NCBI GenBank assembly: GCA_022711315.1
Contig: JAKLFG010000013.1
Location: 1-47,829 of the forward strand
DNA length: 47,829 bases
Source of the DNA: a bacterium
GTDB taxonomy: Bacteria > UBP6 > UBA1177 > JAKLFG01
Direction: 5' to 3'
The notes beneath the pieces are model-generated. The model was not told the origin of the DNA. It made no database searches and saw nothing but the letters and a program-made list of their open reading frames with translations. A program made the position numbers and the translations under genes. Below, piece after piece: positions 27,018-35,031 of the stretch. Numbering within the stretch: position 1 is the stretch's first letter; each line of letters begins with the position of its first letter.

Positions 27018-27615
27018 CCTTCAATGATCTCGGTCTGACGCGCACCTTGTCGCCGTCGAAATAGACCTCGAAATCGACCTCGTCACCGTATTTGCGACGC
27101 ACCTCGGGCAGACTGGCCTCGAGCGTCTGCTTTATCGCGGCCGGGTCGTACACCTTGCCGAGATGGGCGCGGGCGAGCGCCACATACCGCTTCGCCGCGT
27201 CGCTGAGTTGCGAATCGAGTTTCTCCAGTTTCTCGGCGCCGCCCGCTATCTCGTCAAGATCGGGCGCCGCCGTCCCCGCCCCCTCTTCGCCCGCCACGAG
27301 TCTCTTCGGGTCCTTGCTGACCCCGCCGAAGAACGATGCGCCCGGCCGGATGCGCCCCTCCTCGATGTCGCGCATCCCGCGGTCCCACTTGATGCGGTAG
27401 GAGGAAAAACGCGACAGAAGCGTCTGCACCGTGAACCGTTCGGCCGAATTCTTGAGGCCGTCCACCACATCGTGCAGTTTCTTCACCTCGCGCTGGAGCC
27501 GTTCGTACATCTTGAGCGGCGGCTTTTTCTCGAAACCGGTGAAGTAGAAAGTGAAGGCCCGATCGAGCCGCTGGACGAGTATCGCGACCTCTTCGATCTT
27601 GTCCTTGAGGTTCAT
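27013..27615 (-). CDS. Conserved hypothetical protein, coiled-coil
   Basis: A 200-residue cytoplasmic protein. Residues 1-75 are charged and helical (KMYERLQREVKKLHDVV), a Gly/Ala-rich linker follows, and residues 130-200 end in VDFEVYFDGDKVRVRPRSL. The C-terminal pattern and the FSSYRIKWDR segment recall the C-terminal domain of myxobacterial MXAN_5187-type proteins; I am not certain of the match. The ATG directly abuts the upstream stop (TAGATG), so translation is coupled to the lipoprotein gene. Confidence 0.65.
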   Translation of the reverse strand: MNLKDKIEEVAILVQRLDRAFTFYFTGFEKKPPLKMYERLQREVKKLHDVVDGLKNSAERFTVQTLLSRFSSYRIKWDRGMRDIEEGRIRPGASFFGGVSKDPKRLVAGEEGAGTAAPDLDEIAGGAEKLEKLDSQLSDAAKRYVALARAHLGKVYDPAAIKQTLEASLPEVRRKYGDEVDFEVYFDGDKVRVRPRSLKG

Positions 27616-28452
27616 CTATTCGAGTTCTATGAGTTCCTCGGGGGTGGCGAGTTTGACCGCCTCGACCTCCCACTGGAGTTTGCCGGTCCATTCGACGCCG
27701 GTCCTCTCGAAGATATCGTCGGCCGCATAGCCGGGGATGATGACATCGCGCTTCTCGCCCGGCTTGAGCGGGTATATCCCCTGCACCTGCCGGGTGTAGA
27801 TGAGGAAGAAGACCTTGTCCATCAGCACCTTGGTGTTGGTGTCGTCCATGAACTTCACCGCGACGCCGATATAGGAGAAGGGCTTATCGCTCTTGTTGGT
27901 GATGGTGGCGTCCATCATGTACTGTTCAAGCCCGTTCTCGTACTGGACCGCGCCGTTGCGGACATTCTCGACGATGATCTTGTCCTTGTACTGCTGGGCC
28001 GTCTTGATGAGCGTGTCGTCTATCGGGATCTCGATCGCCTCGTAGGCGCGCTGCTTCTTGATCTCCTCGACGCGGTCCTGCAGGTTGATGACCCACTTGT
28101 CGCCGGCCTTGACGGCATAGAACCGGATCTGTGCATCGGGCATCTTGTTGCGGGCCGCCAGAGCGCCGGTGTATTCGGTCATGACGACCGCGCGCGTCCC
28201 TTCCTTGTCCATCTGCGCGGGCAGCATCTTGAGCGACATCGAGACCGAATTGACGGCGCGCACATCATTCAACCACGCTTCCTGCTCCACCAGTTCCTTC
28301 GACTCCTCGTCGACCATCTCCCATGCCGCCTCATAATTCTTCGCCTTGATGAGATCGTAATACTTGTCGATCGTCTTCTGCGCCTCGTGCTTCGCCGAGC
28401 AGGAGAACGCGACGAGCAGCGAAACGCCCAGTAACGCGATGATCTTTTTCAT
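27616..28452 (-). CDS. Lipoprotein, unknown function
   Basis: A 278-residue lipoprotein (lipobox VAFSC, Cys19). The N-terminal half (IDKYYDLIKAKNYEAAWEMV) resembles the NTF2-like or DUF4878-type cystatin-like fold of many secreted lipoproteins. The C-terminal half is beta-rich, with LEQYMMDATITNKSDKPFSY and GEKRDVIIPG, like an extracellular immunoglobulin-type domain found in FxLYD proteins. ATG 28452 is chosen over the upstream open frame because it begins the signal peptide and has AAGGGG upstream. Confidence 0.75.
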   Translation of the reverse strand: MKKIIALLGVSLLVAFSCSAKHEAQKTIDKYYDLIKAKNYEAAWEMVDEESKELVEQEAWLNDVRAVNSVSMSLKMLPAQMDKEGTRAVVMTEYTGALAARNKMPDAQIRFYAVKAGDKWVINLQDRVEEIKKQRAYEAIEIPIDDTLIKTAQQYKDKIIVENVRNGAVQYENGLEQYMMDATITNKSDKPFSYIGVAVKFMDDTNTKVLMDKVFFLIYTRQVQGIYPLKPGEKRDVIIPGYAADDIFERTGVEWTGKLQWEVEAVKLATPEELIELE

Positions 28453-28507
28453 TGTAGAACCCCTTCGTGGATATGTGTTGTGATCGCCAACGCCTTGCAT
28501 GGGGGTC

Positions 28508-28536
28508 AGTATAGGATTGACGAAAAGTCAAGTCAA
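28508..28536 (-). promoter_or_regulatory. Promoter with internal inverted repeat
   Basis: Minus strand: TTGACT (28536-28531), 17-bp spacer, TATACT (28513-28508). Within it TTGAC-TTTTC-GTCAA forms a perfect inverted repeat across the spacer, a plausible repressor site. Confidence 0.6.
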
Positions 28537-28542
28537 TAAAAT

Positions 28543-28571
28543 TTGCGGTCTTTCCGCGACCGTCCTATAAT
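28543..28571 (+). promoter_or_regulatory. Promoter for small lipoprotein-coaE
   Basis: TTGCGG at 28543-28548, 17-bp spacer, perfect TATAAT at 28566-28571; divergent to the 28452 promoter. Confidence 0.6.
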
Positions 28572-28604
28572 GGGTCGACCATCCACCACGGAAAGAGGCC
28601 CGCC

Positions 28605-28895
28605 ATGCACCGTATCGCGCCGTTCATCCTCGTCACCCTGCTCGTCGGCCCGCTCTCCTGCGAGATAAAGGAGAAACTGCCGGATGACGCCGTCGTGCTC
28701 GAACAGGTCATCTTCATCGATGAGGTCCAGCAGGGCATCCCTCAGACCATCCAGATGCCCAACGGCACGGTGGTCACCTACAAGATGCCGGTGAAACTCT
28801 CCGACGGCGACATCATCAAGATACGGGAGATGCCGGGAGAGCGCCCTTTTTACATCAAGGTAAAATTGCAACAGCGGGGAGCCCATGGGAAATAA
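28605..28895 (+). CDS. Small lipoprotein
   Basis: A 96-residue protein with a signal ending GPLSC (Cys19). The remainder is beta-rich with IQMPNGTVVTYKMPVKLSDG and GDIIKIREM. That spacing of 'P-x-G ... P-V-K-L-x-D-G-D-x-I-x-I' resembles the first substrate-binding subdomain of DnaJ C-terminal regions; with no J domain or zinc fingers this is only a fold-level hint. AAAGAGG precedes the ATG. coaE starts 11 nt before its stop. Confidence 0.65.
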   Translation: MHRIAPFILVTLLVGPLSCEIKEKLPDDAVVLEQVIFIDEVQQGIPQTIQMPNGTVVTYKMPVKLSDGDIIKIREMPGERPFYIKVKLQQRGAHGK

Positions 28896-29487
28896 ACTGC
28901 TCGCCATCACTGGCAACATCGCGACCGGCAAGAGTTATGTCGCCGAGATACTGCGGCGCGACCATGACTTCGCCCATGTCAACGCCGATGAGATCGGCCA
29001 CCGGGTCCTACGCGAACCGCCGGTCCGCGACGCGATACGCGAGGCATTCGGCGACAGGGCCCTTTCGCGCGGCGAGGTGGACCGTCGGGCGCTCGGCGCT
29101 ATCGTGTTCGGCGACCCGAAGAAACTCGCGACGCTCGGCGATATCACCCACCCGCGCATCATCGGTATCGCCCGCGCCGAGGTGGCGGCGCTCGTCGAGG
29201 CGGGACATCGGGTACTGTTCGAGGCGGCGGTCCTGTTCGAGGCGGGGTGGGACCGCGAATTCTCCACGATACTGCTGACCGTCTGCCACGAAACGGAGCA
29301 GATAGACCGCGTGATGCGCCGCAACGCCTGTTCGATGGACGAGGCGATCACCGTGATACGGGCGCAGATGCCGCAGGACGAAAAACTCGACCGCGCCACC
29401 TATGTGATAGACACGACCCACGGGCCGCGCGCCTTCAAAAGGACGCTGGAACTGATCGTACGGGATATAACGGGGGAACGGGCGTGA
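28885..29487 (+). CDS. coaE: Dephospho-CoA kinase
   Basis: A 200-residue kinase that phosphorylates dephospho-CoA at the 3'-OH, the last step of CoA synthesis. The P-loop is GNIATGKS (residues 10-17), where most family members have GGIGSGKS; ITHPRI, EAAVLFE and RRNACS further support the family. GGGGA lies 6 nt before the ATG. The stop codon lies inside a dispersed-type inverted repeat, so the last residues (ERA) are encoded partly by the repeat edge. Confidence 0.9.
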   Translation: MGNKLLAITGNIATGKSYVAEILRRDHDFAHVNADEIGHRVLREPPVRDAIREAFGDRALSRGEVDRRALGAIVFGDPKKLATLGDITHPRIIGIARAEVAALVEAGHRVLFEAAVLFEAGWDREFSTILLTVCHETEQIDRVMRRNACSMDEAITVIRAQMPQDEKLDRATYVIDTTHGPRAFKRTLELIVRDITGERA

Positions 29488-29536
29488 TTAATCACGCCCC
29501 TACAGGTCGGTCGTAGGGGCGCAATTCATTGCGCCC
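29480..29536. repeat. Composite three-hairpin intergenic repeat (MITE-like)
   Basis: Three nested or adjacent perfect stems: GGGCGTGATTAATCACGCCC (29480-29499), CCCCTAC-N9-GTAGGGG (29497-29519) and GGGCGCAAT-TC-ATTGCGCCC (29517-29536). Together they would fold as a three-armed structure. It supplies the coaE stop codon (29485-29487) and stops 2 bp before the convergent lat stop. Elements of the type GTAGGGGCGCAATTC...GCGCCC are seen in the intergenic regions of many unrelated bacteria. Confidence 0.8.
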
Positions 29537-29538
29537 TC

Positions 29539-30870
29539 TTAAAATCTCTTCAGCACCTTTTCCATCCGCTCCATGCCGTCGGCGATGGCGGCCTCATCGA
29601 CATCGAGGAAGGGGCGGAAGCGGACCGATCGATCGCCGCACGGCAGGACGATAAGACGCTCCTTTTCCCGGCAGAGTTCGAGGAACTCGTTGCGCGGGTC
29701 ACGACCCGGCAGGTCGAACGCGCAGAACAGGCCGCGACCGCGGACATTGGTGACAGCGTCGTGTTTCTTGGCGAGCGTCATGAGCCCCGCCTGTAGCACC
29801 TTGCCCATCTTCGCGGCGTTATCCACGAGTTTCTCGTCGCGGATTATCTTGAGATACTGCGACGACCGGACCATATCGACGAGATTGCCGCCCCAGGTCG
29901 AGTTGATGCGCGACTCCTCCGCGAACACATTCTTGGGCACCGACAGCACCCGGTCGCCGACCATGATGCCGCAGGTCTGGAACTTCTTGCCGAAACAGAG
30001 TATGTCGGGCGCGACGCCGAAATGCTCGTAGGCCCACATCTTGCCGGTGAGCCCGCACCCGGTCTGTATCTCGTCGTACACGAGCAGGAAATCGTACTTG
30101 TCGGCGAGCCGCCGCAGTTCGCGCAGGAACTCGGCGCGGAAGTGGTTGTCGCCCCCTTCCGCCTGTATCGGCTCGATGATGAGCGCGGCGATGTCGGCGC
30201 CGTCCTTTTTGCAGACCGCCTCTATGTCGCGGATCACCTTCGCCTCGCGCGCCGCGGCGTCCTTGATGTTCGCCGGCGTGAGCGGGAACACCAGTTTCGG
30301 GTTGTCGAACCGGGGCCAGTCGAACTTGGGGAAATACATCGTCTTGCGCGGGTCGGCGGTATTGGTGAGCGAGAGGGTGTAGCCGGTGCGGCCGTGGAAC
30401 GCCTGCTTGAAATGCAGCACCTTCGTCCCGAGTTCTTTCTTCGCCCCTTTCGCGAAGTTCTTGCGGACCTTCCAGTCGAACGCCGTCTTGAGCGCGTTCT
30501 CGACCGCGAGCGCGCCGCCGTCGATGAAGAACATCTTGCGCGCCCATTTCGGCATCGCTATCTCGCCCATCGTCCGGACGAATTCGGCGTAGGCGATGGT
30601 ATAGAAATCGCTGTTCGACGGTTTGTGGAGCGCCGAGAAGAACAGATCGCCGACATAGCGGCCCTTTACGGTCTTCGGGTGGTTGTACCCGATGGGCATT
30701 GACGCGAAGAACGAGAAGAAATCGAGATAGGTCCGGCGATTCCGGGCATCGTACATATAACTGCCGCGGCTCTTCATCAGGTCAACCACCATCGGGTAGC
30801 CGTCAGCGAGGATGTACTTGTCGAGTACCGCATGCACTTGGCGCGGGGTAAGGGTCCGTTTTTCAGACAT
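29539..30870 (-). CDS. lat: L-lysine 6-transaminase (Lat)
   Basis: A 443-residue class III PLP aminotransferase that moves the epsilon-amino group of lysine to 2-oxoglutarate, giving allysine/piperideine-6-carboxylate. Family marks: SFFASMPIGYNHP, AFHGRTGYTLSLTNT, IIEPIQAEGGDNHFR, YDEIQTGCGLTG and the PLP lysine in CFGKKFQTCG. It is probably for lysine catabolism to 2-aminoadipate; no antibiotic cluster is nearby. The start has GGAGG 6 nt upstream and overlaps the plsC stop by 8 nt. Last gene of a three-gene operon. Confidence 0.92.
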   Translation of the reverse strand: MSEKRTLTPRQVHAVLDKYILADGYPMVVDLMKSRGSYMYDARNRRTYLDFFSFFASMPIGYNHPKTVKGRYVGDLFFSALHKPSNSDFYTIAYAEFVRTMGEIAMPKWARKMFFIDGGALAVENALKTAFDWKVRKNFAKGAKKELGTKVLHFKQAFHGRTGYTLSLTNTADPRKTMYFPKFDWPRFDNPKLVFPLTPANIKDAAAREAKVIRDIEAVCKKDGADIAALIIEPIQAEGGDNHFRAEFLRELRRLADKYDFLLVYDEIQTGCGLTGKMWAYEHFGVAPDILCFGKKFQTCGIMVGDRVLSVPKNVFAEESRINSTWGGNLVDMVRSSQYLKIIRDEKLVDNAAKMGKVLQAGLMTLAKKHDAVTNVRGRGLFCAFDLPGRDPRNEFLELCREKERLIVLPCGDRSVRFRPFLDVDEAAIADGMERMEKVLKRF

Positions 30871-31573
30871 TGCTGCCTCCTTGAGTATCGGTTTCTATGA
30901 ACGAGCGGATCGTCGTTTCGAGCCGTTCTGCCAACTGTTTGCGGTCACGCGCCTCCTCGGGGGGCACCGGCGGGAAGACCTTGATGCGGATCGTGCCGCG
31001 CCGGACCTCAAGCGCCCCCTTGGGCAACAGGCGACCGGTCCCCTCGATGGCGACCGGTAGGACCGGGACCCCCGCCTCGGCGGCTATCGAAAGCCCGCCG
31101 GTCTTGAACTGATGCACCTTCCCGTCGGTACTCCGCGTCCCTTCGGGGAATATGCCGAGACTCCACCGGGCGAGCGTCTTTTTCGCCGCCTCGATCGCCT
31201 GCACCGCGCCGCGGCGGCTCTCGCGGTTCACGAGCACATGCCGGTAAAGCACGAGCATCGGGCCGAACACCGGGACACGCGCCAGTTCGCGCTTCGCGAA
31301 ATACTTCACATCGAGCGGCAGGGTCGCCATGAGCGCCGGGATGTCGAAAAGACTGTTATGATTCGCCGTTATCAGGTAGCACTGCGAGCGGTCGATGTGT
31401 TCGAGCCCCTCGACCGTGAGCCGGATGCCGCAGAGGGCAAAGAGTCCCCGCCCGTAGACCCGGAAGAACCATTGAGACAGCCCGCCGGGGACCAGCAGGT
31501 GGACGACCCAGACGAAATGGCCGAATACCGAATAGAGAAAGGTCCACGCGAGCGCGATGCCGTAGCGTATCAT
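30863..31573 (-). CDS. plsC: 1-acyl-sn-glycerol-3-phosphate acyltransferase
   Basis: A 236-residue membrane enzyme that acylates lysophosphatidic acid. It has an N-terminal helix (IALAWTFLYSVFGHFVWVV), then the canonical blocks NHNSLFDIP (HX4D), FPEGTRS and VPVLPVAIEGT. The open frame runs up to 32071 but only the part from ATG 31573 is real: it overlaps the preceding stop as ATGA. It contrasts with the divergent homologue at 11708. Confidence 0.92.
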   Translation of the reverse strand: MIRYGIALAWTFLYSVFGHFVWVVHLLVPGGLSQWFFRVYGRGLFALCGIRLTVEGLEHIDRSQCYLITANHNSLFDIPALMATLPLDVKYFAKRELARVPVFGPMLVLYRHVLVNRESRRGAVQAIEAAKKTLARWSLGIFPEGTRSTDGKVHQFKTGGLSIAAEAGVPVLPVAIEGTGRLLPKGALEVRRGTIRIKVFPPVPPEEARDRKQLAERLETTIRSFIETDTQGGSNV

Positions 31574-33681
31574 GGCGTCACCGGCTCCGCGCTTTTTTCC
31601 TCCTCCTTCTTCTTCGCCTCCTCCTCTTTCTTCTTCGCCTCGTCCTCTTCCTTCAAGACCTCTTTCGCCGGCAGGAAGCCCTTGCTCTTCACGCCGATAT
31701 ATATCTCGCCGAGCCCCGACAACTGGTTGCGCGCCGTGAAGCGGACCGGTCGACCGGCGGTGAGCAGGGAGAACTCGGTGCCGCGGAGAGCGCCGACAAA
31801 GGGATCGAGCGTCGTCCGGCCCGATGCCTCGCGGGCGGCGAGCAGGACCGTCGCCATCTCGCCGAGCGTCCGCTCTATCGGATAGGGTGCCCGCTGGAAC
31901 TTCGCGGTGAACGCCTCGGCGAACTGCTTCCACGGCGCGTTGGTGTCGCCGATATCCTGCCATGGCGCGGCGACCGCGAGCCCGTCCAGCAGCTTGTTGA
32001 CATTCTTCTCGAAGGAGGCATCCCCCTTGACCTCCGACGCGGCCGCCACCTGTATCGTCGTGATGTCCCACGGGATGTTGAGTTCCTCCTTCATCTTTTT
32101 CTGATTCTCGCGGATGCGGTATTTCTCGGACGGTGACACATAGGCGAACTCGACATTCTTGTAGGCGAAGGTCGGGAGGAGGAGCGCCGTCTGTTCGGGG
32201 GACCCGACGACGATCAGCGTGTCGAGATCGGCCTGCAGAGGCGTCACTTTCTCGATGCGGTCGAGCGCCCGCTTCATCATGGTCGGCGTCTTATACCTGT
32301 CGGAGTTCTCCTGTTTAAACCGATAGATGAACGACCGGTAGTTCTCCGGCAACGAGAGCATGCCTTCGACATCGTCGAGGAGCGCCTTGTCTCCCGGCCC
32401 GAAGGCGAGCGCGTCGGTCACCGCGCCTCCCGCCGCCTCGATGGCCGACCAGTACAGGTCACGCAGGCGGCGACCGGCGATATCGTCGGGATAGGCGATG
32501 GCGAACCGCCCCTTGCCGCGAGAAACGAGCCACGACACGATGTCAGTCGCCTCGCGGTCCTTGGTGTATTTCATGTTGAAGAGCAGGCCGGGTGTGTCGG
32601 AGAACCACGGCGTGAAGCCGAAAAGAGGGAGCGGCGTCGTCGCCGAGAGCCGCGCGAGGTCCTCGGCGGCGAATTCGCTGAACAGCGGTCCGATACCGGC
32701 GAAGCAGCGTTCCTCCTTCGCCTTGGCGAAGGCCCGCTCGAGATCGTCCTCGGTGAGATAGCGGAGCACCACCGGGGTCAGGGGATCCTGGGGCCGCTCC
32801 TTGAGCATCCAGTCGAAGAAGACCTCGACCACCTCGTTGACCTTGCGCCATTTGTCCTCGTCGGAGAGGAACAGGCACACCTTTCCCCAGTCGGGCGTCT
32901 GGTCGAGCGACGGCAACGCCCGGTCGCCGGGGACCGGTATCTCCGCGATGGGGGGCGCCATTTCGGGAAGCGCCTCGACGGGCGCCTCCCCGGCGACGGT
33001 GACGGGGGCCGCGGGGGCCACAGGGGTTGCGGGGGTTGCGGGGGTTGCGGGGGTTGCGGGGGCCGCCGGTTCCTCCCGCCCCTCGAACTGCGCCAACGCG
33101 CGGTCGAACTTCTCGCGGACCGCGGGGTCGCGGGAGAGGAACTCATCCTTCTCTCGGTCCGACACGGCGCGTTTCTCGGCGCTCAGTTTCGCGTACCACC
33201 GCGCCGCCTTCTCGGTGTCGCCGCGGTAGAGATAGGAAAGGAACACGATGCGCGACATCGGCACCTTCTCTTCCGGGGAAAGCGAGAGATAGACCGCGAG
33301 CGAAAAGTCGATGGCGCCGTTCCAGTCGCCCGACGCGAAGGCGCTCTCGGCGCCGAGTTTCCGGCCGTCGCGGAGGTAGTGGGTCCCCTCGGGGAGGTCG
33401 CGGAGCAGGAGCGTCGCCTTGTCGTGGCGCCCCTGTTTCGCAAGGAAGCGGGCAAGGAAATAACGCAGTTCGGCCTGTTCGGCGGGGCCCCACGGGTGGC
33501 GCAGATTGTCGCGTGTCCGCTCCTCGCAGACCGCCGCCGCCTCGTTCGCCTCGCACAGAACCAGTTCGTTCCTGACCGCACCGAACGAAGGGGTCGGCGG
33601 AGCGGCCGCCTTCTGGATGGAGGAACACGCCGCCGCGATCGCCGCCAATGTCAGGATGCCTATCAGGTACGAACGCCGCAT
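31570..33681 (-). CDS. LpoA-like lipoprotein: TPR region plus periplasmic-binding fold
   Basis: A 703-residue lipoprotein (lipobox AIAAAC, Cys19). Residues 60-215 are helical TPR-like repeats, followed by a Pro-Ala-Thr low-complexity hinge (residues about 209-225) and a two-lobed periplasmic-binding-protein domain of about 400 residues (VCLFLSDEDKW, RFAIAYPDDIAGRRL, LDTLIVVGSPEQTALLL). It ends in a Lys/Glu repeat. This order matches penicillin-binding-protein activator LpoA and LppC/leucine-binding-like lipoproteins. It may span the periplasm to stimulate a peptidoglycan synthase. GAGGCGG precedes the ATG. Confidence 0.75.
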   Translation of the reverse strand: MRRSYLIGILTLAAIAAACSSIQKAAAPPTPSFGAVRNELVLCEANEAAAVCEERTRDNLRHPWGPAEQAELRYFLARFLAKQGRHDKATLLLRDLPEGTHYLRDGRKLGAESAFASGDWNGAIDFSLAVYLSLSPEEKVPMSRIVFLSYLYRGDTEKAARWYAKLSAEKRAVSDREKDEFLSRDPAVREKFDRALAQFEGREEPAAPATPATPATPATPVAPAAPVTVAGEAPVEALPEMAPPIAEIPVPGDRALPSLDQTPDWGKVCLFLSDEDKWRKVNEVVEVFFDWMLKERPQDPLTPVVLRYLTEDDLERAFAKAKEERCFAGIGPLFSEFAAEDLARLSATTPLPLFGFTPWFSDTPGLLFNMKYTKDREATDIVSWLVSRGKGRFAIAYPDDIAGRRLRDLYWSAIEAAGGAVTDALAFGPGDKALLDDVEGMLSLPENYRSFIYRFKQENSDRYKTPTMMKRALDRIEKVTPLQADLDTLIVVGSPEQTALLLPTFAYKNVEFAYVSPSEKYRIRENQKKMKEELNIPWDITTIQVAAASEVKGDASFEKNVNKLLDGLAVAAPWQDIGDTNAPWKQFAEAFTAKFQRAPYPIERTLGEMATVLLAAREASGRTTLDPFVGALRGTEFSLLTAGRPVRFTARNQLSGLGEIYIGVKSKGFLPAKEVLKEEDEAKKKEEEAKKKEEEKSAEPVTP
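33023..33057 (-). repeat. Four tandem copies of a 9-bp unit
   Basis: GGGGGTTGC on the plus strand is repeated four times (the first copy lacks one G) and encodes Pro-Ala-Thr repeats in the hinge of the LpoA-like lipoprotein. Multiples of three keep the frame, so copy number could vary without loss of function. Confidence 0.7.
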
Positions 33682-33705
33682 AATACCGCCTCACAAGTCC
33701 CCGTC

Positions 33706-33733
33706 ATACTAACGCGAGAAGGCCGATAATCAA
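33706..33733 (-). promoter_or_regulatory. Promoter for the LpoA-like operon
   Basis: Minus strand: TTGATT (33733-33728), 16-bp spacer, TAGTAT (33711-33706). Confidence 0.55.
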
Positions 33734-33754
33734 GGAAAAGGAGCAAAAAATAAG

Positions 33755-33785
33755 TTGACAATCGGGCTGTTTTCACAAATATGAT
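33755..33785 (+). promoter_or_regulatory. tRNA cluster promoter
   Basis: Perfect TTGACA at 33755-33760 and TATGAT at 33780-33785; the 19-bp spacing is longer than usual. It lies about 20 bp before the first tRNA. Confidence 0.5.
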
Positions 33786-33806
33786 AACGCTTTGTTCTTT
33801 CTCAAC

Positions 33807-33898
33807 GGAGGAGTGTCCGAGTGGTCTAAGGAGGCGGTCTTGAAAACCGTTGAGGGGCGCGAGTTCCTCCGTGGGTTCGAATCCTACCTCCTCCGCCA
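33807..33898 (+). tRNA. tRNA-Ser(UGA)
   Basis: 92 nt including an encoded CCA. The acceptor GGAGGAG pairs with CTCCTCC; the anticodon loop is CTTGAAA with TGA at 33841-33843; a long class II variable arm and the T arm GTGGG-TTCGAAT-CCTAC follow. It reads UCA and probably other UCN codons. Confidence 0.95.
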
Positions 33899-33908
33899 TT
33901 CAATACAT

Positions 33909-34002
<94 letters not shown>

Positions 34003-34015
34003 CTTGTTCACTTGT

Positions 34016-34092
34016 GCGCCCGTAGCTCAATTGGATAGAGCATCTGACTACGGATCAGAAGGTTACATGTTCGAGTCATGTCGGGCGCGCCA
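34016..34092 (+). tRNA. tRNA-Arg(ACG)
   Basis: 77 nt including CCA. The acceptor GCGCCCG pairs with CGGGCGC; anticodon stem TCTGA/TCAGA with loop CTACGGA (ACG at 34050-34052). The A34 is normally edited to inosine by TadA to read CGN codons. Confidence 0.95.
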
Positions 34093-34103
34093 TCTTTTCA
34101 TAC

Positions 34104-34139
34104 CGGGTCCGGTCCCTGCGGGGGTCGGACCCGTTCTTT
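34104..34139 (+). terminator. Intrinsic terminator of the tRNA cluster
   Basis: CGGGTCCG (34104-34111) pairs perfectly with CGGACCCG (34126-34133), followed by TTCTTT. Confidence 0.75.
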
Positions 34140-34158
34140 CGTGATACGCAACGAAAAT

Positions 34159-34186
34159 TTTACAAGCGCCCCGTTCCGCGTACGAT
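34159..34186 (+). promoter_or_regulatory. zupT-uvrA promoter
   Basis: TTTACA at 34159-34164, 16-bp spacer, TACGAT at 34181-34186; GGAGGT then precedes the ATG at 34207. No LexA-like box is evident. Confidence 0.55.
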
Positions 34187-34206
34187 AGCGGTCGGAGGTA
34201 CCCGAC

Positions 34207-35013
34207 ATGCCGTGGGAGAACATCCTTTTCGCCTTTGCGCTGACCCTTTTCGCCGGTCTCGCCACCGGCGTCGGGAGCGCGATGGCCTTCTTCGCCAAGA
34301 AGTTCGACCCGCGATTTCTCGCGGTGTCGCTCGGCTTCTCGGCCGGGGTGATGATCTATGTATCGCTCGTCGAGATATTCGTCAAGGCGAGGGGCAACCT
34401 CATGTCGGCCCACGGTGAACGGTTGGGCAGTTGGATCACCGTCGTCGCCTTTTTCGGCGGCATCGCGCTGATCGCCCTCATCGACAAACTGGTCCCGTCG
34501 TTCGAGAACCCGCATGAACTGCGCGAGGTGGGCGACGCCCCAGCCGACGCGACGCAGAAGAAGGCGTTGCTCCGGATGGGCCTCTTCTCGGCGCTCGCCA
34601 TCGGCATCCACAACTTCCCCGAGGGGCTCGCGACCTTCATCGGCGGCCTGCAGGACCCGACGCTCGGCATCAGCATCGCGGTCGCCATCGCGATCCACAA
34701 CATCCCCGAGGGGATCGCCGTGTCGGTGCCGGTCTACTACGCCACCGGCAGCCGGAAACGGGCGTTCGGCCTCTCGTTCCTGTCGGGGCTCAGCGAACCG
34801 GTCGGCGCGATCATCGGCTATTTCCTGCTCCGCGCCTTCATCGGCGAAACGATGTTCGGCATCGTCTTCGCGCTGGTGGCGGGGATCATGGTCTATATCT
34901 CGCTCGACGAACTCCTGCCGACCGCCGAGAAGTACGGAGAACATCACCTCGCCATCTACGGGCTGGTGGCCGGGATGGCGGTGATGGCGGTCAGTTTGCT
35001 GTTGTTCCTGTAA
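34207..35013 (+). CDS. zupT: ZIP-family zinc transporter ZupT
   Basis: A 268-residue inner-membrane importer for zinc and other divalent metals with eight predicted helices. Metal-binding motifs HNFPEG and HNIPEG lie in the central helices, and the loop between helices 3 and 4 is short. GGAGGT precedes the ATG. uvrA begins 18 nt after the stop; UvrA is a zinc protein, though the link may be accidental. Confidence 0.93.
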   Translation: MPWENILFAFALTLFAGLATGVGSAMAFFAKKFDPRFLAVSLGFSAGVMIYVSLVEIFVKARGNLMSAHGERLGSWITVVAFFGGIALIALIDKLVPSFENPHELREVGDAPADATQKKALLRMGLFSALAIGIHNFPEGLATFIGGLQDPTLGISIAVAIAIHNIPEGIAVSVPVYYATGSRKRAFGLSFLSGLSEPVGAIIGYFLLRAFIGETMFGIVFALVAGIMVYISLDELLPTAEKYGEHHLAIYGLVAGMAVMAVSLLLFL

Positions 35014-35031
35014 AGATATCAAGGAGTAAGT

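Noticed and set aside
30863..32071. 402-codon version of plsC
   Set aside because: The upstream part lies inside the LpoA-like gene in another frame; ATG 31573 begins the membrane helix.
33663..33899. Small minus-strand frame starting MAEEVGFEPT
   Set aside because: It is the antisense of tRNA-Ser(UGA); such 'GFEPT' proteins are a well-known annotation artefact.
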